A stretch of DNA of 64,000 nucleotides from JASDSY01 sp041441465 (GTDB lineage: Bacteria; Muiribacteriota; UBA9980): the NCBI GenBank assembly GCA_041441465.1, contig JASDSY010000035.1, positions 62,001 through 126,000 of the forward strand, given 5' to 3'. How positions within the stretch are numbered: position 1 is the stretch's first letter; every line of letters begins with the position of its first letter. The notes below the pieces were generated by a model. The model was not told the origin of the DNA. It was given only the letters and a program-made list of their open reading frames with translations, and did not search any database. Of the stretch, positions 1 through 8,815 are shown in pieces. The position numbers and the translations under genes were made by a program.

Positions 1-114
1 TTTTCAGCGGGCAGCCAAAAAACTTATTAATTATACCATTTTTTTATTCAAATTGCAAATTTTATTACCGCAGAACTACCTGTAAAGAAAGCCGTCATCG
101 AATTAAATAAAAAA

Positions 115-157
115 AGAATGATTGCAAGATTTGTATTTATCACATTGCAATCATTCT
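115..157 (-). terminator. intrinsic terminator of the deacetylase-like gene
   Basis: A perfect 13-bp inverted repeat (arms 115-127 and 145-157) with a 17-nt loop is followed, reading the minus strand, by a run of seven T. It lies about 50 nt after the stop codon of the deacetylase-like gene. Confidence 0.85.
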
Positions 158-209
158 AAAAAATAAACTCTAACTGGCTGATATAAATTTTATAAACGAG
201 CTTTACGAT

Positions 210-1160
210 TTATTTTACGTCAATTTTATATTCAATATTTTTACCGCACAATATATTCAAGCACTTCACAAGATCGGCGCTATGAAGTTTCAATACCGCC
301 TCAAAATCATTATGCCGGTAGCCGCCAAATAGAGACAAAGCAAGCGGAAGCGGCTTATTTATTGCTTCACTGATTCTTTTTATCTCGTCATAAACTATCT
401 TACTTGCTTCGATCCATTCATCTGTATTTACATGACCGCCGAGGTCATCGTGTTCATGAGAATCCGCGCCGTGGCAAAACACAACATAATCAATATTTCC
501 GGCAATTATTTCCTCTCTTAATTTTTCCAGTTTGCCCTTCAGATCGTCAATATAATCCTGGTGCCGGCCGGCCGGATTGATATTCATTTTTATCACAGCC
601 TCGGAAATTTTTATTCCGTGTTTTTCAAAGCAAAACTCCTCGGAATCGCCGATTGAATTTCCAAAATGGCAGTCAAGGTCGATATAAGCGCCGCGCAGGC
701 CTTTTTCTTTATATAATTTCAAAGAAGCTATTACCTGTCCTGAAAATGTGCAAAAGCCAAAGCCGCGCTCCGGACATGCGTGATGGAATCCGCTTGTCGG
801 GCTGAATGCGATAGTGTCAGGATTTTCGCAGGCATATTTTATAGCATTATATAAACTGGAATTCGTATAGCGCACGCTGTCGGCAAACTGCCGATTCCAG
901 GTCATTCCATTTGAGGAAGCGAGCGGTTCTTTTCCGTTGAAAAAATCATCAACATATTCCGCGGTATGCGCCAGGTAAAAATCATCTTTTTCAAACGGTT
1001 TAAACTTTTCCATTATATCAAAATTAGCATCCATCAATCCTATTTTGCTTAGATACTCCATTAACCGCTTGGGTTTTAATGGGCTTTTAGAAGTAACGCT
1101 GACTGATTCCACAGATACCATCTCCGGCCTGTAAAATATTTTTATTTTCTTTTTATACAT
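210..1160 (-). CDS. histone deacetylase / acetylpolyamine amidohydrolase family protein
   Basis: Probable zinc-dependent deacylase of the arginase/deacetylase fold; bacterial members remove acyl groups from polyamines, lysines or other small amines in the cytoplasm. The visible signature is the paired histidine in SGFHHA (residues 126-127), the zinc ligands in DLDCHFG (D163, H165), a third acidic ligand in GADSHEHDDLGG (near 238) and the transition-state tyrosine in LFGGY. The position normally held by the second His of the HHG motif is Phe166, a departure from the common form. At 316 aa it is slightly short for the family. The ATG is set by AAAGGAG 8 nt upstream. It is a single gene between a terminator and mcrC. 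The substrate cannot be told from sequence. Confidence 0.8.
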   Translation of the reverse strand: MYKKKIKIFYRPEMVSVESVSVTSKSPLKPKRLMEYLSKIGLMDANFDIMEKFKPFEKDDFYLAHTAEYVDDFFNGKEPLASSNGMTWNRQFADSVRYTNSSLYNAIKYACENPDTIAFSPTSGFHHACPERGFGFCTFSGQVIASLKLYKEKGLRGAYIDLDCHFGNSIGDSEEFCFEKHGIKISEAVIKMNINPAGRHQDYIDDLKGKLEKLREEIIAGNIDYVVFCHGADSHEHDDLGGHVNTDEWIEASKIVYDEIKRISEAINKPLPLALSLFGGYRHNDFEAVLKLHSADLVKCLNILCGKNIEYKIDVK

Positions 1161-1267
1161 AGTTTGTGCTCCTTTATCTTGTAATCACTTGATCATTAAT
1201 TTTTATAACATGTGCCAGTTTAAATTCCGAACTGCTCATCATTTTTTTAATAACACTAAACACTAAA

Positions 1268-2563
1268 TTACATATTTATAATTTTTTTTATAATAGAATC
1301 AATTTGGCTCATCTCAATACAGTTCGCATTCACAACAGGGCCGTCAACCATAAAAAAAGTATTTCCGCCCTCCCATAAACGAAAAAATGTTTGAGTAGTT
1401 ACATTATTTTCAGTCTGTGCAGTTACAGGATACAGCAATCCACCTAAAACGACATTACCTTTAGTTTGTAAATAAGAAATATATGTGTGGATTTGAAAAA
1501 AATCATTCCTATCCAAATCCTCCTTGCGATATTTCATCTCTTTATATTTAGCATCGAACACAATATAATTATTATCCTTCTTCAAAACAATATCTGGAAT
1601 AATATTTCGCTTAAAAAAACTATTTTCATATACTTCATATTCACTTCTGCACAACTGCCAGCCATAAGGTAAAAACGTTTTTATAAGCATATTTCTAATA
1701 TAGCATTCCCATATTTCGGCCATATCAAGAAAAAAGCCGTTAATCTTCAAATCATTTTTATCCTCGTTTAAGCCGTATTTAGCTTTAATTATTAACCATG
1801 AAAAGTCAACAACATCTTTATAATTTTGATAAATCGGATGATATTTTATTGAATCATATTCATATTGAGTAAAAGCTGAAAAATCTGAAATATTTTCATC
1901 AATACTATTTATAGAATCTTGAGCATTTTTAGGAATTTGCAGTTCGCCAAGTTTATAATCATTTTTTAAAATGCAATATGCATGATATAATATTTTTATT
2001 ATTAAATTATCAAATGCCTTTTCTCTGTTTTCAGATATTACTTTTCCAACCGTTTGATGTATAATTATAGATTGCGCCGCAAGCAGTTTCCCCTTAATAC
2101 TAAAAGAGCAATGCCTTTTTACCGTTTTTATTTTCGGCAACCCATGACGATTGCAATTTGCTAATTTCTGAAGCCATATAAATGCAATAAGGATTTTTAA
2201 ATAATATGAATTATCACTGTAATTTACTGATGTTAAGCTATTAACAAATGAAATATTAAAAAGTTCAGAAAACATTTTTAATAGAATTTCATTGCCAAAT
2301 CTTGGAGCAATCTTTATTGCTACATCTTTGTTATCAATCGTAAAATTAACATTGCCGATATATCTTCCAGACCACCATTCTTTATCTTCATAGTTAAAAT
2401 AAATAATAGGTTCGGCAAGCTTATTATAAAAAGAAGACAGCTTAAATATTGCCGGCTGCCGAAAATTTTCACAATAATAACGAAGAAAATCTTTTTCACT
2501 ATCACTACTTGAAAATTTTGTGCAATCTTTTCCGTTAATTACAATTTCTTTACTTTTCAGCAT
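1268..2563 (-). CDS. mcrC: McrC, nuclease subunit of an McrBC-type modification-dependent restriction system
   Basis: McrC partners the McrB GTPase to cut DNA carrying modified cytosines. The N-terminal part resembles the McrC beta-rich region (RYIGNVNF..., IKIAPRFG), and the C-terminal third holds a PD-(D/E)xK nuclease core: PD in NIIPDIVL near residue 325 and FDAKYK near 337. I chose the ATG at 2563 (MLKSKE) because GGGAG lies 10 nt upstream. It overlaps the end of mcrB by 14 nt, which points to translational coupling. A longer reading to 2614 would add 17 residues inside mcrB. Base composition is strongly AT-rich like its partner and unlike the genes to the right, consistent with acquisition by transfer. 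Function follows from family and pairing; the modification recognised is unknown. Confidence 0.88.
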   Translation of the reverse strand: MLKSKEIVINGKDCTKFSSSDSEKDFLRYYCENFRQPAIFKLSSFYNKLAEPIIYFNYEDKEWWSGRYIGNVNFTIDNKDVAIKIAPRFGNEILLKMFSELFNISFVNSLTSVNYSDNSYYLKILIAFIWLQKLANCNRHGLPKIKTVKRHCSFSIKGKLLAAQSIIIHQTVGKVISENREKAFDNLIIKILYHAYCILKNDYKLGELQIPKNAQDSINSIDENISDFSAFTQYEYDSIKYHPIYQNYKDVVDFSWLIIKAKYGLNEDKNDLKINGFFLDMAEIWECYIRNMLIKTFLPYGWQLCRSEYEVYENSFFKRNIIPDIVLKKDNNYIVFDAKYKEMKYRKEDLDRNDFFQIHTYISYLQTKGNVVLGGLLYPVTAQTENNVTTQTFFRLWEGGNTFFMVDGPVVNANCIEMSQIDSIIKKIINM

Positions 2564-4319
2564 AAAAAAAGAGCTCCCGCATCTCTTTAATTTTGTCATT
2601 TTTAGTTGTTTCATCTAGATTACCCATAAAAGCCTGAATTATAGGTTCAATAGATATATTCCACAAAACCTCGCAGGGCCCATTAGATTTATAAATATCA
2701 ATTTTATTTTTATAACCAGGTCTTCCAAAAAATTCTTTAGTTATGTCTATTAATTCACTAAAAAAAGTATGGCCGATTTCATATTGCTTGCCTAATTCCT
2801 TTAAATTTGCTATTCTTTCATTTATATTTTCAGCATTTACAATAAATTTTTCGATTTGATCAATGTCAATTTTATCTTCAAGTTTTTTAAACTCTTGTAT
2901 TTTTTTATTAATTATTTCTCTAAGCATATTAGAATTAAATCCATATTGAAACCATAAGAAGCGGCGGCGAAGGGCAAAATCAACCCGTTCAAGCGAAAAA
3001 TCGATTTCATTCATAGTGCCGATTATATATAAATTTTCCGGTATTGATATTTTAAAACCTCCGATTGTAAGATCAATATTCTTATTTCTATTTTCAATAC
3101 CCGAAAATGCTTCACCAAATAATCTCGCCAGATCTACTCGATTTATTTCATCAAGAATTAAAACATAAGGCGCTTTATTATTGTCGGCAGAAATCTTATT
3201 ACATTTTTCTAAAAAGAATCCTTCTTTCGCAACAGTTTCTCCATTAATTAAACGAATGCCGGCTATAAAATCTTCATAATTATAATTAGAATGTAATTGA
3301 AGATTTATAATTCTATCATTTACAATTTTATCAAAACTCACCAGGTCATTATTATTCAATTTTGTTTTATTATTTTTTATTATTTTTTGAATGATAAATG
3401 ACTTTGCAAGTGAATTTGCTGTATATGTTTTACCTGTTCCCGGAGGTCCATATAATATTATATTTTTCTTAATTGACAGACCCTGAAGCTCATTGAATTC
3501 GCTATCAGTAATAACAGGATTCCAAATTTGTGAAATTAATTCATTTCCATAAAAATCAAAATTTGGAATATTAATCAATTTTCTTATTTCAAAAATTTTT
3601 TCATCGGTATTTATATTGTCCGAATTTGGAATTAAAAAATCAAAGCTTTCAACTATTCTATTTTTATGGTTATCAGAGGCAATCCTTTCATAATGTTCAG
3701 GATCACTTAAACATAATAAAATATTATACATTGCGCATGATTTTTTTATTTTTTCAAAAAAATTGCTAAAATCATTTCCAGATGATTTTAGATTATATTT
3801 TTGGAATAAACATATTTCAATAATTTTAGATTTCACATCACTGCTGTTTTTAAAATTATTCTTTTTAAGATATTCTAAAAGTTTTAAAATAAAATTAATT
3901 TCCATATATTTGTTTTGCTTATGAAATGTACCGGAACTTCCAAAACCAATTGGAAATTTATTGTCATTTATTCGTTTAATGTCCTCGGGCTTATCAAGAC
4001 ATATTTCAACTGCTTTCTTTTTTCCATTAATCGTAATATCATCAACCGCAAATGCCCAGAGCCAATTTATATGCGCAAAAACAATTTTTACTTCATTCGA
4101 AGCAGGATTTTCGGGATCATTAAATTGTTTTTTTATTTTTTCTTCAAATTTTTCTTTGCCCTCTTGAGGGTTATCAATATAACGTTTAACACATTCTTTA
4201 ATATTTTTTAAAGTAAAAATTCCTTTATCATCAGTTAAAAAGCTATCACTATTTATGATGCTTTTTTGTATAAATTCTTCAAACAATTTATACAAATCAG
4301 TCAAACTATTGTTCTTCAT
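2550..4319 (-). CDS. mcrB: McrB, AAA+ GTPase subunit of an McrBC-type restriction system
   Basis: Motor subunit that binds modified DNA and translocates using GTP. Walker A GPPGTGKT is near residue 293, Walker B LILDEINR near 386, and the McrB-type nucleotide-specificity loop MNEIDFSLERVD with arginine finger ALRRRF near 436-450. The first 280 residues (the target-recognition region in this family) resemble nothing I can name, so the target is open. The ATG at 4319 follows AAGGAG with an 11-nt gap; a TTG at 4328 is too close to that site. At 589 aa it is larger than E. coli McrB, mostly through the N-terminal part. It is the middle gene of a three-gene unit, 38 nt after an unknown ORF and overlapping mcrC. 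Confidence 0.88.
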   Translation of the reverse strand: MKNNSLTDLYKLFEEFIQKSIINSDSFLTDDKGIFTLKNIKECVKRYIDNPQEGKEKFEEKIKKQFNDPENPASNEVKIVFAHINWLWAFAVDDITINGKKKAVEICLDKPEDIKRINDNKFPIGFGSSGTFHKQNKYMEINFILKLLEYLKKNNFKNSSDVKSKIIEICLFQKYNLKSSGNDFSNFFEKIKKSCAMYNILLCLSDPEHYERIASDNHKNRIVESFDFLIPNSDNINTDEKIFEIRKLINIPNFDFYGNELISQIWNPVITDSEFNELQGLSIKKNIILYGPPGTGKTYTANSLAKSFIIQKIIKNNKTKLNNNDLVSFDKIVNDRIINLQLHSNYNYEDFIAGIRLINGETVAKEGFFLEKCNKISADNNKAPYVLILDEINRVDLARLFGEAFSGIENRNKNIDLTIGGFKISIPENLYIIGTMNEIDFSLERVDFALRRRFLWFQYGFNSNMLREIINKKIQEFKKLEDKIDIDQIEKFIVNAENINERIANLKELGKQYEIGHTFFSELIDITKEFFGRPGYKNKIDIYKSNGPCEVLWNISIEPIIQAFMGNLDETTKNDKIKEMRELFFYAEK

Positions 4320-4357
4320 AATATCCAATTCTCCTTATTTTTAAATAAATATTTTAT

Positions 4358-4846
4358 TTAAAGTTCCCATATATCTACAATTTTTATTTTTTTCCCGTCT
4401 TGAATAAATATAGGTTCTAATATTTTATCAGTATCTTTTTGAGTAATTTGCTTATAAAGTTTATTATAGTTTATATATGTATTTTTTAGCAATTTAAATC
4501 TATCATTAATTATAAAAACATAAAATTCCTCAGCTTCAGCATTAAACATATTATGGCAAACAGCTTCTGGAAAATAAGATATAATACTATTATCCGTTTT
4601 ATCTAATTCTGTTAATTGATCCCTTGCATTTATATAAATATTAAAACTTTTTTCTAATTTTTTAGCAACTTTTATTTCTTTTTCATCATAATTTAAAGTA
4701 TCTTCATTTATGTGTGGATAGAAATTTAAATATCTTGCATAATAATCAAAAAGATTATTTAAATATTTATTAGTCATTGTATTATGTATTATATCATTTT
4801 TATATTTAGTACAAATATATTCAAATTTATTATATTCCATAATCAT
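4358..4846 (-). CDS. unknown 162-residue protein, first gene of the mcrBC operon
   Basis: I do not recognise this protein. It is hydrophilic, Lys/Asn/Tyr-rich and largely helical in appearance, with no signal peptide, no membrane segment and no obvious helix-turn-helix. The ATG at 4846 (MIMEYNKFEY) is preferred because AAGGATGTGG stands upstream; an upstream TTG at 4894 would add 16 residues without a ribosome site. It shares the strong AT bias of mcrBC, ends 38 nt before mcrB, and is the first gene after the promoter at 4918-4946. A role as regulator or accessory subunit of the restriction system is inference from position only. Confidence 0.6.
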   Translation of the reverse strand: MIMEYNKFEYICTKYKNDIIHNTMTNKYLNNLFDYYARYLNFYPHINEDTLNYDEKEIKVAKKLEKSFNIYINARDQLTELDKTDNSIISYFPEAVCHNMFNAEAEEFYVFIINDRFKLLKNTYINYNKLYKQITQKDTDKILEPIFIQDGKKIKIVDIWEL

Positions 4847-4917
4847 TTTAACCACATCCTTTTTATTTATGTCATATTTGTTTAAATTTTTCAAAAATTT
4901 TTATTTGATAGTATCGT

Positions 4918-4946
4918 ATTATATCTGCTCGTTCTTTTTCGTTAAA
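4918..4946 (-). promoter_or_regulatory. promoter of the unknown-mcrBC operon, overlapped by a palindrome
   Basis: On the minus strand TTTAAC (4941-4946), 17 nt, TATAAT (4918-4923). The -35 box lies inside the right arm of the large palindrome at 4937-4975, so a protein bound there would block RNA polymerase. Confidence 0.65.
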
Positions 4947-4975
4947 CCTGTTATGAAATAACTGGTTTAACGAAA
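4937..4975. repeat. 39-bp palindrome overlapping the mcrBC operon -35 box
   Basis: Arms TTTCGTTAAACC (4937-4948) and GGTTTAACGAAA (4964-4975) are perfect. After one T/T mismatch they continue as GTTAT/ATAAC around a 3-nt centre. A candidate operator, since it covers the -35 element of the downstream operon. Confidence 0.75.
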
Positions 4976-4982
4976 TGATACA

Positions 4983-5023
4983 CCGCAGCAAAGCAAGCAA
5001 ACGCAGTTTGCGCTTTGCTGCGG
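4983..5023. repeat. nested palindrome next to the mcrBC promoter
   Basis: Outer arms CCGCAGCAAAGC (4983-4994) and GCTTTGCTGCGG (5012-5023) are perfect; an inner pair GCAAAC/GTTTGC (4997-5002, 5006-5011) flanks GCA. As RNA it would form a long stable hairpin. Its role is unknown. Confidence 0.75.
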
Positions 5024-5060
5024 TTAGAAAAAAATACAGCAGGATTGGATAGGGTTTCAA

Positions 5061-5094
5061 GGGGAAGGGAAGGGTTAAACCCTTCGCCTTCCCC
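5061..5094. repeat. nested G-rich palindrome after the VWA gene
   Basis: Outer arms GGGGAAGG (5061-5068) and CCTTCCCC (5087-5094) enclose a second palindrome AAGGGTT-A-AACCCTT (5070-5084). It starts about 45 nt after the VWA stop codon on the minus strand and may end that transcript, although no long T run follows. A structure of the same design occurs at 57889-57934. Confidence 0.7.
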
Positions 5095-5140
5095 TGACCC
5101 GTTCCTTAATTTATTCGCTGATTAATTAAGTCCTGCCTGT

Positions 5141-6880
5141 TTATTTGCCTATTTTCTTTTTAGCGAATGAGGTTTTATCGCGGCGGTAGTTAGATGAGCC
5201 GGCGTCTGGGCGTGAATTATCGGCAGGCCGGTTAGGCTGTTGAACTGGCGGCGCTATGTTTTCATTCTTGCGGCGGTTTTCTTCATCGCGCCATTTTTGT
5301 TTATACATTAATTTTTCGCTTGTGTCGAACATGCAGACTGACGAGTCCTCGCATGAGTAAGCACGCTGTTTCTCGTACATAACCCTTTTCATATATACTT
5401 CTTTGCGGCGCGTTTTATACGACTCCGCATCTTTGATTTTATCCAGTACTTCGCGTGCCTGTTCCATTAAATTATGTAAATTTTTATTTAGCGGATACTT
5501 ATGAATATATTTTTCAACCTTGGCGATGAATTTTTTAATTTCATTCTGCGCCTTAGAAATATCACCGGAATCGGCATATTGCATAGCGAGTTTCTGGCAG
5601 ACGCCGAAATGCAGCATTATAACTTTTTCACGCACAAATTCATTTTCGGCGACATAGTCATTTTCCGATTTAACGAAGCCGATTCTAAGTTTTTTAGAAA
5701 TCAAAGTTTCCTCGTTCGAATAGTTATTGCGGTATTTTATTTTCACTTCGATTATCGAGAATTGGCGCATGGATACAGCTTTTGTAACCTGCGGCACGGA
5801 AAGCCTGACCGCGATATATTTTTTCTCGCCGAGCTGTATATCTTCGGCGTCGATAATCGCCGAGCCGTTTCTGTCTTCGATATTAAGGTTATTTATGACT
5901 TTAAGGATGGCGACATTGATGGACGGGTGGATTTCGAGCTTAATATCGGCCGCGTAGGTAGTCAAAAGGCCGCCAAGTTCGGAGGCAAGGCATTCAAGAA
6001 CAAAGTTGAAATCCTTGATATAATAAAAATTACCACGGCCGTTATCGGCAATGGATTTCAATAAATTTTCGTCATGGTCCTCGCCGTATCCAAAAGTTGA
6101 AATTGAAATGCCTTCAGGGCGTTCGAAAACCAGTTTTAAAAAACCTTCGCTTGTAGTTAATCCGATATTAGCGCGGCCGTCAGTAAATAAAATCATTCTG
6201 TTAAGCGAAGTTTTAATTATTTCAGCAGGAAGCGCCTTAAACAGGTCAAAACCAGCCTGCATGCCGCCGCCCATATTTGTCGATGAGCCGCTTTGGATTT
6301 GAAGCACCTTAAATTTAAGCTCATCGCGGTTTTGCCGCGTCATTTGAACCAGCGGGCTCAATACCTTAATATTAGTGTCGAACAGTACAACTCCGAAACG
6401 ATCATTTTCGGTGAGATTTTCGATCACTTTAGCCACCGAATCGCGCGCGCACTCGATTTTTTGGCCGCTCATCGATCCCGAGACATCTAAAACAGCGACA
6501 ATATTCAACGGTTTACGAATAGCGGCCGCGGTTATTTCTTTTTCGGGGGCTTTTAATTCAATAAGTCCGTAAATTTTTCGAGACGCGCCAAAATATATTT
6601 TATCGTAATTAGTGAAAAGGTTTACTTCAAGCTGCGGATAAGATGAATCCGCGCCGGCATTCACGTCATCAGCGTCGAGCATATCGGCGTCAACGATTGC
6701 GCCATCGGACAAATCGCCTTTTTTGGGCGCGCCGGAAATTTTAACTAAATTTTGATTGGGAAGAATTTCGACTTTACGGTCGGAATATTTAGCGATAATA
6801 TCTACTATTTCGGAAGTGTTCTGGTATTCGACAAGAAAAGAATCATCATTAATTTTAAAAATAGACAATTTATTTGTCAT
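5141..6880 (-). CDS. von Willebrand factor type A domain protein
   Basis: A single VWA domain (about residues 125-300) with a complete MIDAS metal site: DVSGSMSG near residue 131, the Thr in SSTNMGGGM and the Asp in FTDGRAN. Such domains mediate Mg-dependent protein binding. The first 110 residues and the region 300-440 resemble the flanking regions of bacterial YfbK/Vault-type VWA proteins. The C terminus (450-579) is charged, helical and ends in a Pro/Asn/Lys-rich tail. There is no clear signal peptide, so I expect a cytoplasmic protein. The ATG has AAAGGAG 9 nt upstream. A consensus promoter gives it an unusually long leader of about 225 nt. Binding partner unknown. Confidence 0.85.
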   Translation of the reverse strand: MTNKLSIFKINDDSFLVEYQNTSEIVDIIAKYSDRKVEILPNQNLVKISGAPKKGDLSDGAIVDADMLDADDVNAGADSSYPQLEVNLFTNYDKIYFGASRKIYGLIELKAPEKEITAAAIRKPLNIVAVLDVSGSMSGQKIECARDSVAKVIENLTENDRFGVVLFDTNIKVLSPLVQMTRQNRDELKFKVLQIQSGSSTNMGGGMQAGFDLFKALPAEIIKTSLNRMILFTDGRANIGLTTSEGFLKLVFERPEGISISTFGYGEDHDENLLKSIADNGRGNFYYIKDFNFVLECLASELGGLLTTYAADIKLEIHPSINVAILKVINNLNIEDRNGSAIIDAEDIQLGEKKYIAVRLSVPQVTKAVSMRQFSIIEVKIKYRNNYSNEETLISKKLRIGFVKSENDYVAENEFVREKVIMLHFGVCQKLAMQYADSGDISKAQNEIKKFIAKVEKYIHKYPLNKNLHNLMEQAREVLDKIKDAESYKTRRKEVYMKRVMYEKQRAYSCEDSSVCMFDTSEKLMYKQKWRDEENRRKNENIAPPVQQPNRPADNSRPDAGSSNYRRDKTSFAKKKIGK

Positions 6881-7112
6881 AGGGCAACTCTCCTTTCAAA
6901 ATGGCCTGAATTTATTCGTGAAAACGGCGGACTTTCTGAAAAAAGTCCCAGCATAAACACGCTTGTTTCAGGTAGCGATTTCATTTTCTTAAATAAACAT
7001 GGCGGTAAATGTAATATTTACCCAGCATGTTCCATTTAAAGGAAAACTGAATATTAAATTGTAAGTTATAAGTTTCGCCCGACAAAATTTGTACGGCAGG
7101 AAACTTAATTTT

Positions 7113-7141
7113 ATTATAGCACAAAAAAAATAAAGTGTCAA
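7113..7141 (-). promoter_or_regulatory. consensus sigma-70 promoter of the VWA gene
   Basis: Perfect TTGACA (7136-7141), 17 nt, TATAAT (7113-7118) on the minus strand, about 225 nt before the ATG. The leader holds two copies of ATGCTGGG and a 25-codon reading frame whose TGA overlaps the VWA ATG. I do not recognise a riboswitch class in it. Confidence 0.85.
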
Positions 7142-7254
7142 AAAAATTAACAAAAATTAGAAAAAAAGAATATATTAAAAACTGTATAAAGTTTTTTTAT
7201 ATTTTTGAATTATTCAATTTATAACGTATAGATATTAGTTTTAAGTTACATAAT

Positions 7255-7297
7255 AAAAAAAGCTATTTGGAAAGTTTCCTCCGCAAACAGCTTTTTT
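7255..7297 (-). terminator. thrC: intrinsic terminator of thrC
   Basis: Arms 7255-7269 and 7284-7297; on the minus strand the stem is fully paired with one G-U pair and is followed by a run of seven T. It sits about 30 nt after the thrC stop codon. Confidence 0.85.
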
Positions 7298-7329
7298 ATT
7301 TTTGTTTATTATCACCGGTTTATTTCAAA

Positions 7330-8577
7330 CTACATCTTGAGCGCTTTTTTGACAGCGTCAAGTTTAGGCTCGATAATCGGCGCTTTTGTTACGCATGAAA
7401 TCGCGGTATTAATATCTTTGAGGCCGTTTCCGGTTATCACGAGAGTACACGAAGCATTTTCAGGTATCTCTCCATTTTTCTTCATCTTAATGAAGCCTGC
7501 AAGGCTTGTAACGCCGGCAGGTTCGCCGAATACGCCGGCGTATTTAGGGAGGACCTTAAGCGCCTCGAGGATTTCCGCGTCGGTAACGTCGATGAACGCG
7601 CCTTCAGAAGCGTAAACGCCGTTTAAAGCCTGATGCGACGCGCGCGGGATGCCGACTGATATCGAATCGGCGACCGTCTCCGGGATCATATTTTTGAGCT
7701 CGCGGCTCTTATTATTTTTATAAGCGCGTACGAACGGGTTCGAGCCTTCAGCCTGAACGCCTATTAATTTCGGCATTTTTTCTATAAGGCCGAGGTTTAG
7801 AAGATCGTAAAAACCCTTATAAATACCGCCTATTATGCAGCCGTCGCCGACCGATACAAACACGTAATCGGGGAGCTTGCGGCCGGACTGTTCGAATATC
7901 TCGAGCGCGCAGGTTTTCTTGCCTTCGAGAAGATACGGATTATAACCCGTATTGCGGTTATACCATCCGAACTCATTCGAAGCTTCCATGCAAAGGTCGA
8001 AGGCCTGGTCGTAATTTCCGTCAACCATCAATACGTTAGCGCCGAAAAGCAAAAGCTGAGCGACTTTAGCGACAGGCGCGGTTTTCGGCACAAATATATA
8101 GGTTTTAACGCCCATCTGAGCGCATATTCCCGAAAGCGACGACGCGGCGTTGCCGGTAGACGCGCAGGTAATTATATCCTTTTTCAATTCAAACGCCTTG
8201 GCCACGCCGACGGCAGACGCCCTGTCTTTAAAGGAAGCGGTCGGGTTCTGTCCGTCGTCTTTAATGAACAAATTTTCATGTCCAAGAAATTTCGAAAGCC
8301 TTTCGGGCTTATAATACGGGGTCATACCAACGCGCAGAGTCGTGCGCGGGGTGGTTTCTTCGACCGGAAGTATGTCGATATAACGCCAGATATTATTTTC
8401 ATTTATAGCGGGCGGTTTAGAAAGCCTTTTTTCAAAATTTTTCTTTATTTCGTCGTATTTATAAACCACGTTCAGTAAGCCGAACGGCCCGCATTTCGGG
8501 CATGTGTACATCACATCTTTAACGTCGTAGCGCGTTCCGCAGAGCACGCACTTTAAATGCTCAATTTTATTACTCAT
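7330..8577 (-). CDS. thrC: threonine synthase
   Basis: PLP enzyme that converts O-phosphohomoserine to threonine in the cytoplasm. It opens with a zinc-ribbon-like pair of CxxC motifs (CVLCG and CPKCG), as in the class that begins with a rubredoxin-like knuckle, and carries the PLP lysine in NPTASFKDRAS plus the glycine-rich loop SVGDGCIIGG. At 415 aa it has normal length. I chose the ATG at 8577 (MSNKIE) because AAGGGG lies 6 nt upstream; ATGs at 8583 and 8646 fit poorly. It stands alone between lon and the VWA gene with its own terminator; no other homoserine-pathway gene is adjacent. Confidence 0.93.
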   Translation of the reverse strand: MSNKIEHLKCVLCGTRYDVKDVMYTCPKCGPFGLLNVVYKYDEIKKNFEKRLSKPPAINENNIWRYIDILPVEETTPRTTLRVGMTPYYKPERLSKFLGHENLFIKDDGQNPTASFKDRASAVGVAKAFELKKDIITCASTGNAASSLSGICAQMGVKTYIFVPKTAPVAKVAQLLLFGANVLMVDGNYDQAFDLCMEASNEFGWYNRNTGYNPYLLEGKKTCALEIFEQSGRKLPDYVFVSVGDGCIIGGIYKGFYDLLNLGLIEKMPKLIGVQAEGSNPFVRAYKNNKSRELKNMIPETVADSISVGIPRASHQALNGVYASEGAFIDVTDAEILEALKVLPKYAGVFGEPAGVTSLAGFIKMKKNGEIPENASCTLVITGNGLKDINTAISCVTKAPIIEPKLDAVKKALKM

Positions 8578-8739
8578 AGCCATCCCCTTTTTCATTATTT
8601 TTTGGCAGAATTTAAAGTTATCAACCAATGAAACATATATTTTCACTGTTTTATAAATAACTTAATTCTAGCGCCGAGTTTCACCAATACATTCAAATTT
8701 CAAGATATAGGCAATTTCGACTTTTAATTAAGATAATTA

Positions 8740-8755
8740 TAAAACCGCGGTTTTA
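8740..8755. repeat. 16-bp perfect palindrome between lon and thrC
   Basis: TAAAACCGCGGTTTTA, flanked by TTAAG and CTTAA. It could act as a loop-less terminator of lon or as an operator for thrC; the sequence does not decide. Confidence 0.5.
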
Positions 8756-8815
8756 CTTAATTGTTCTTTTCAATCAGAATTATTTATTAAAACAGCATTC
8801 TGTGTCATTATTATT

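Noticed and set aside
4872..5060. 62-residue minus-strand reading frame upstream of the mcrBC operon
   Set aside because: It runs across the two palindromes and the promoter, has no ribosome site, and its composition follows the inverted repeats.
5501..6064. 187-residue plus-strand frame opposite the VWA gene
   Set aside because: Antisense shadow; the VWA gene has a complete domain, promoter and ribosome site on the other strand.
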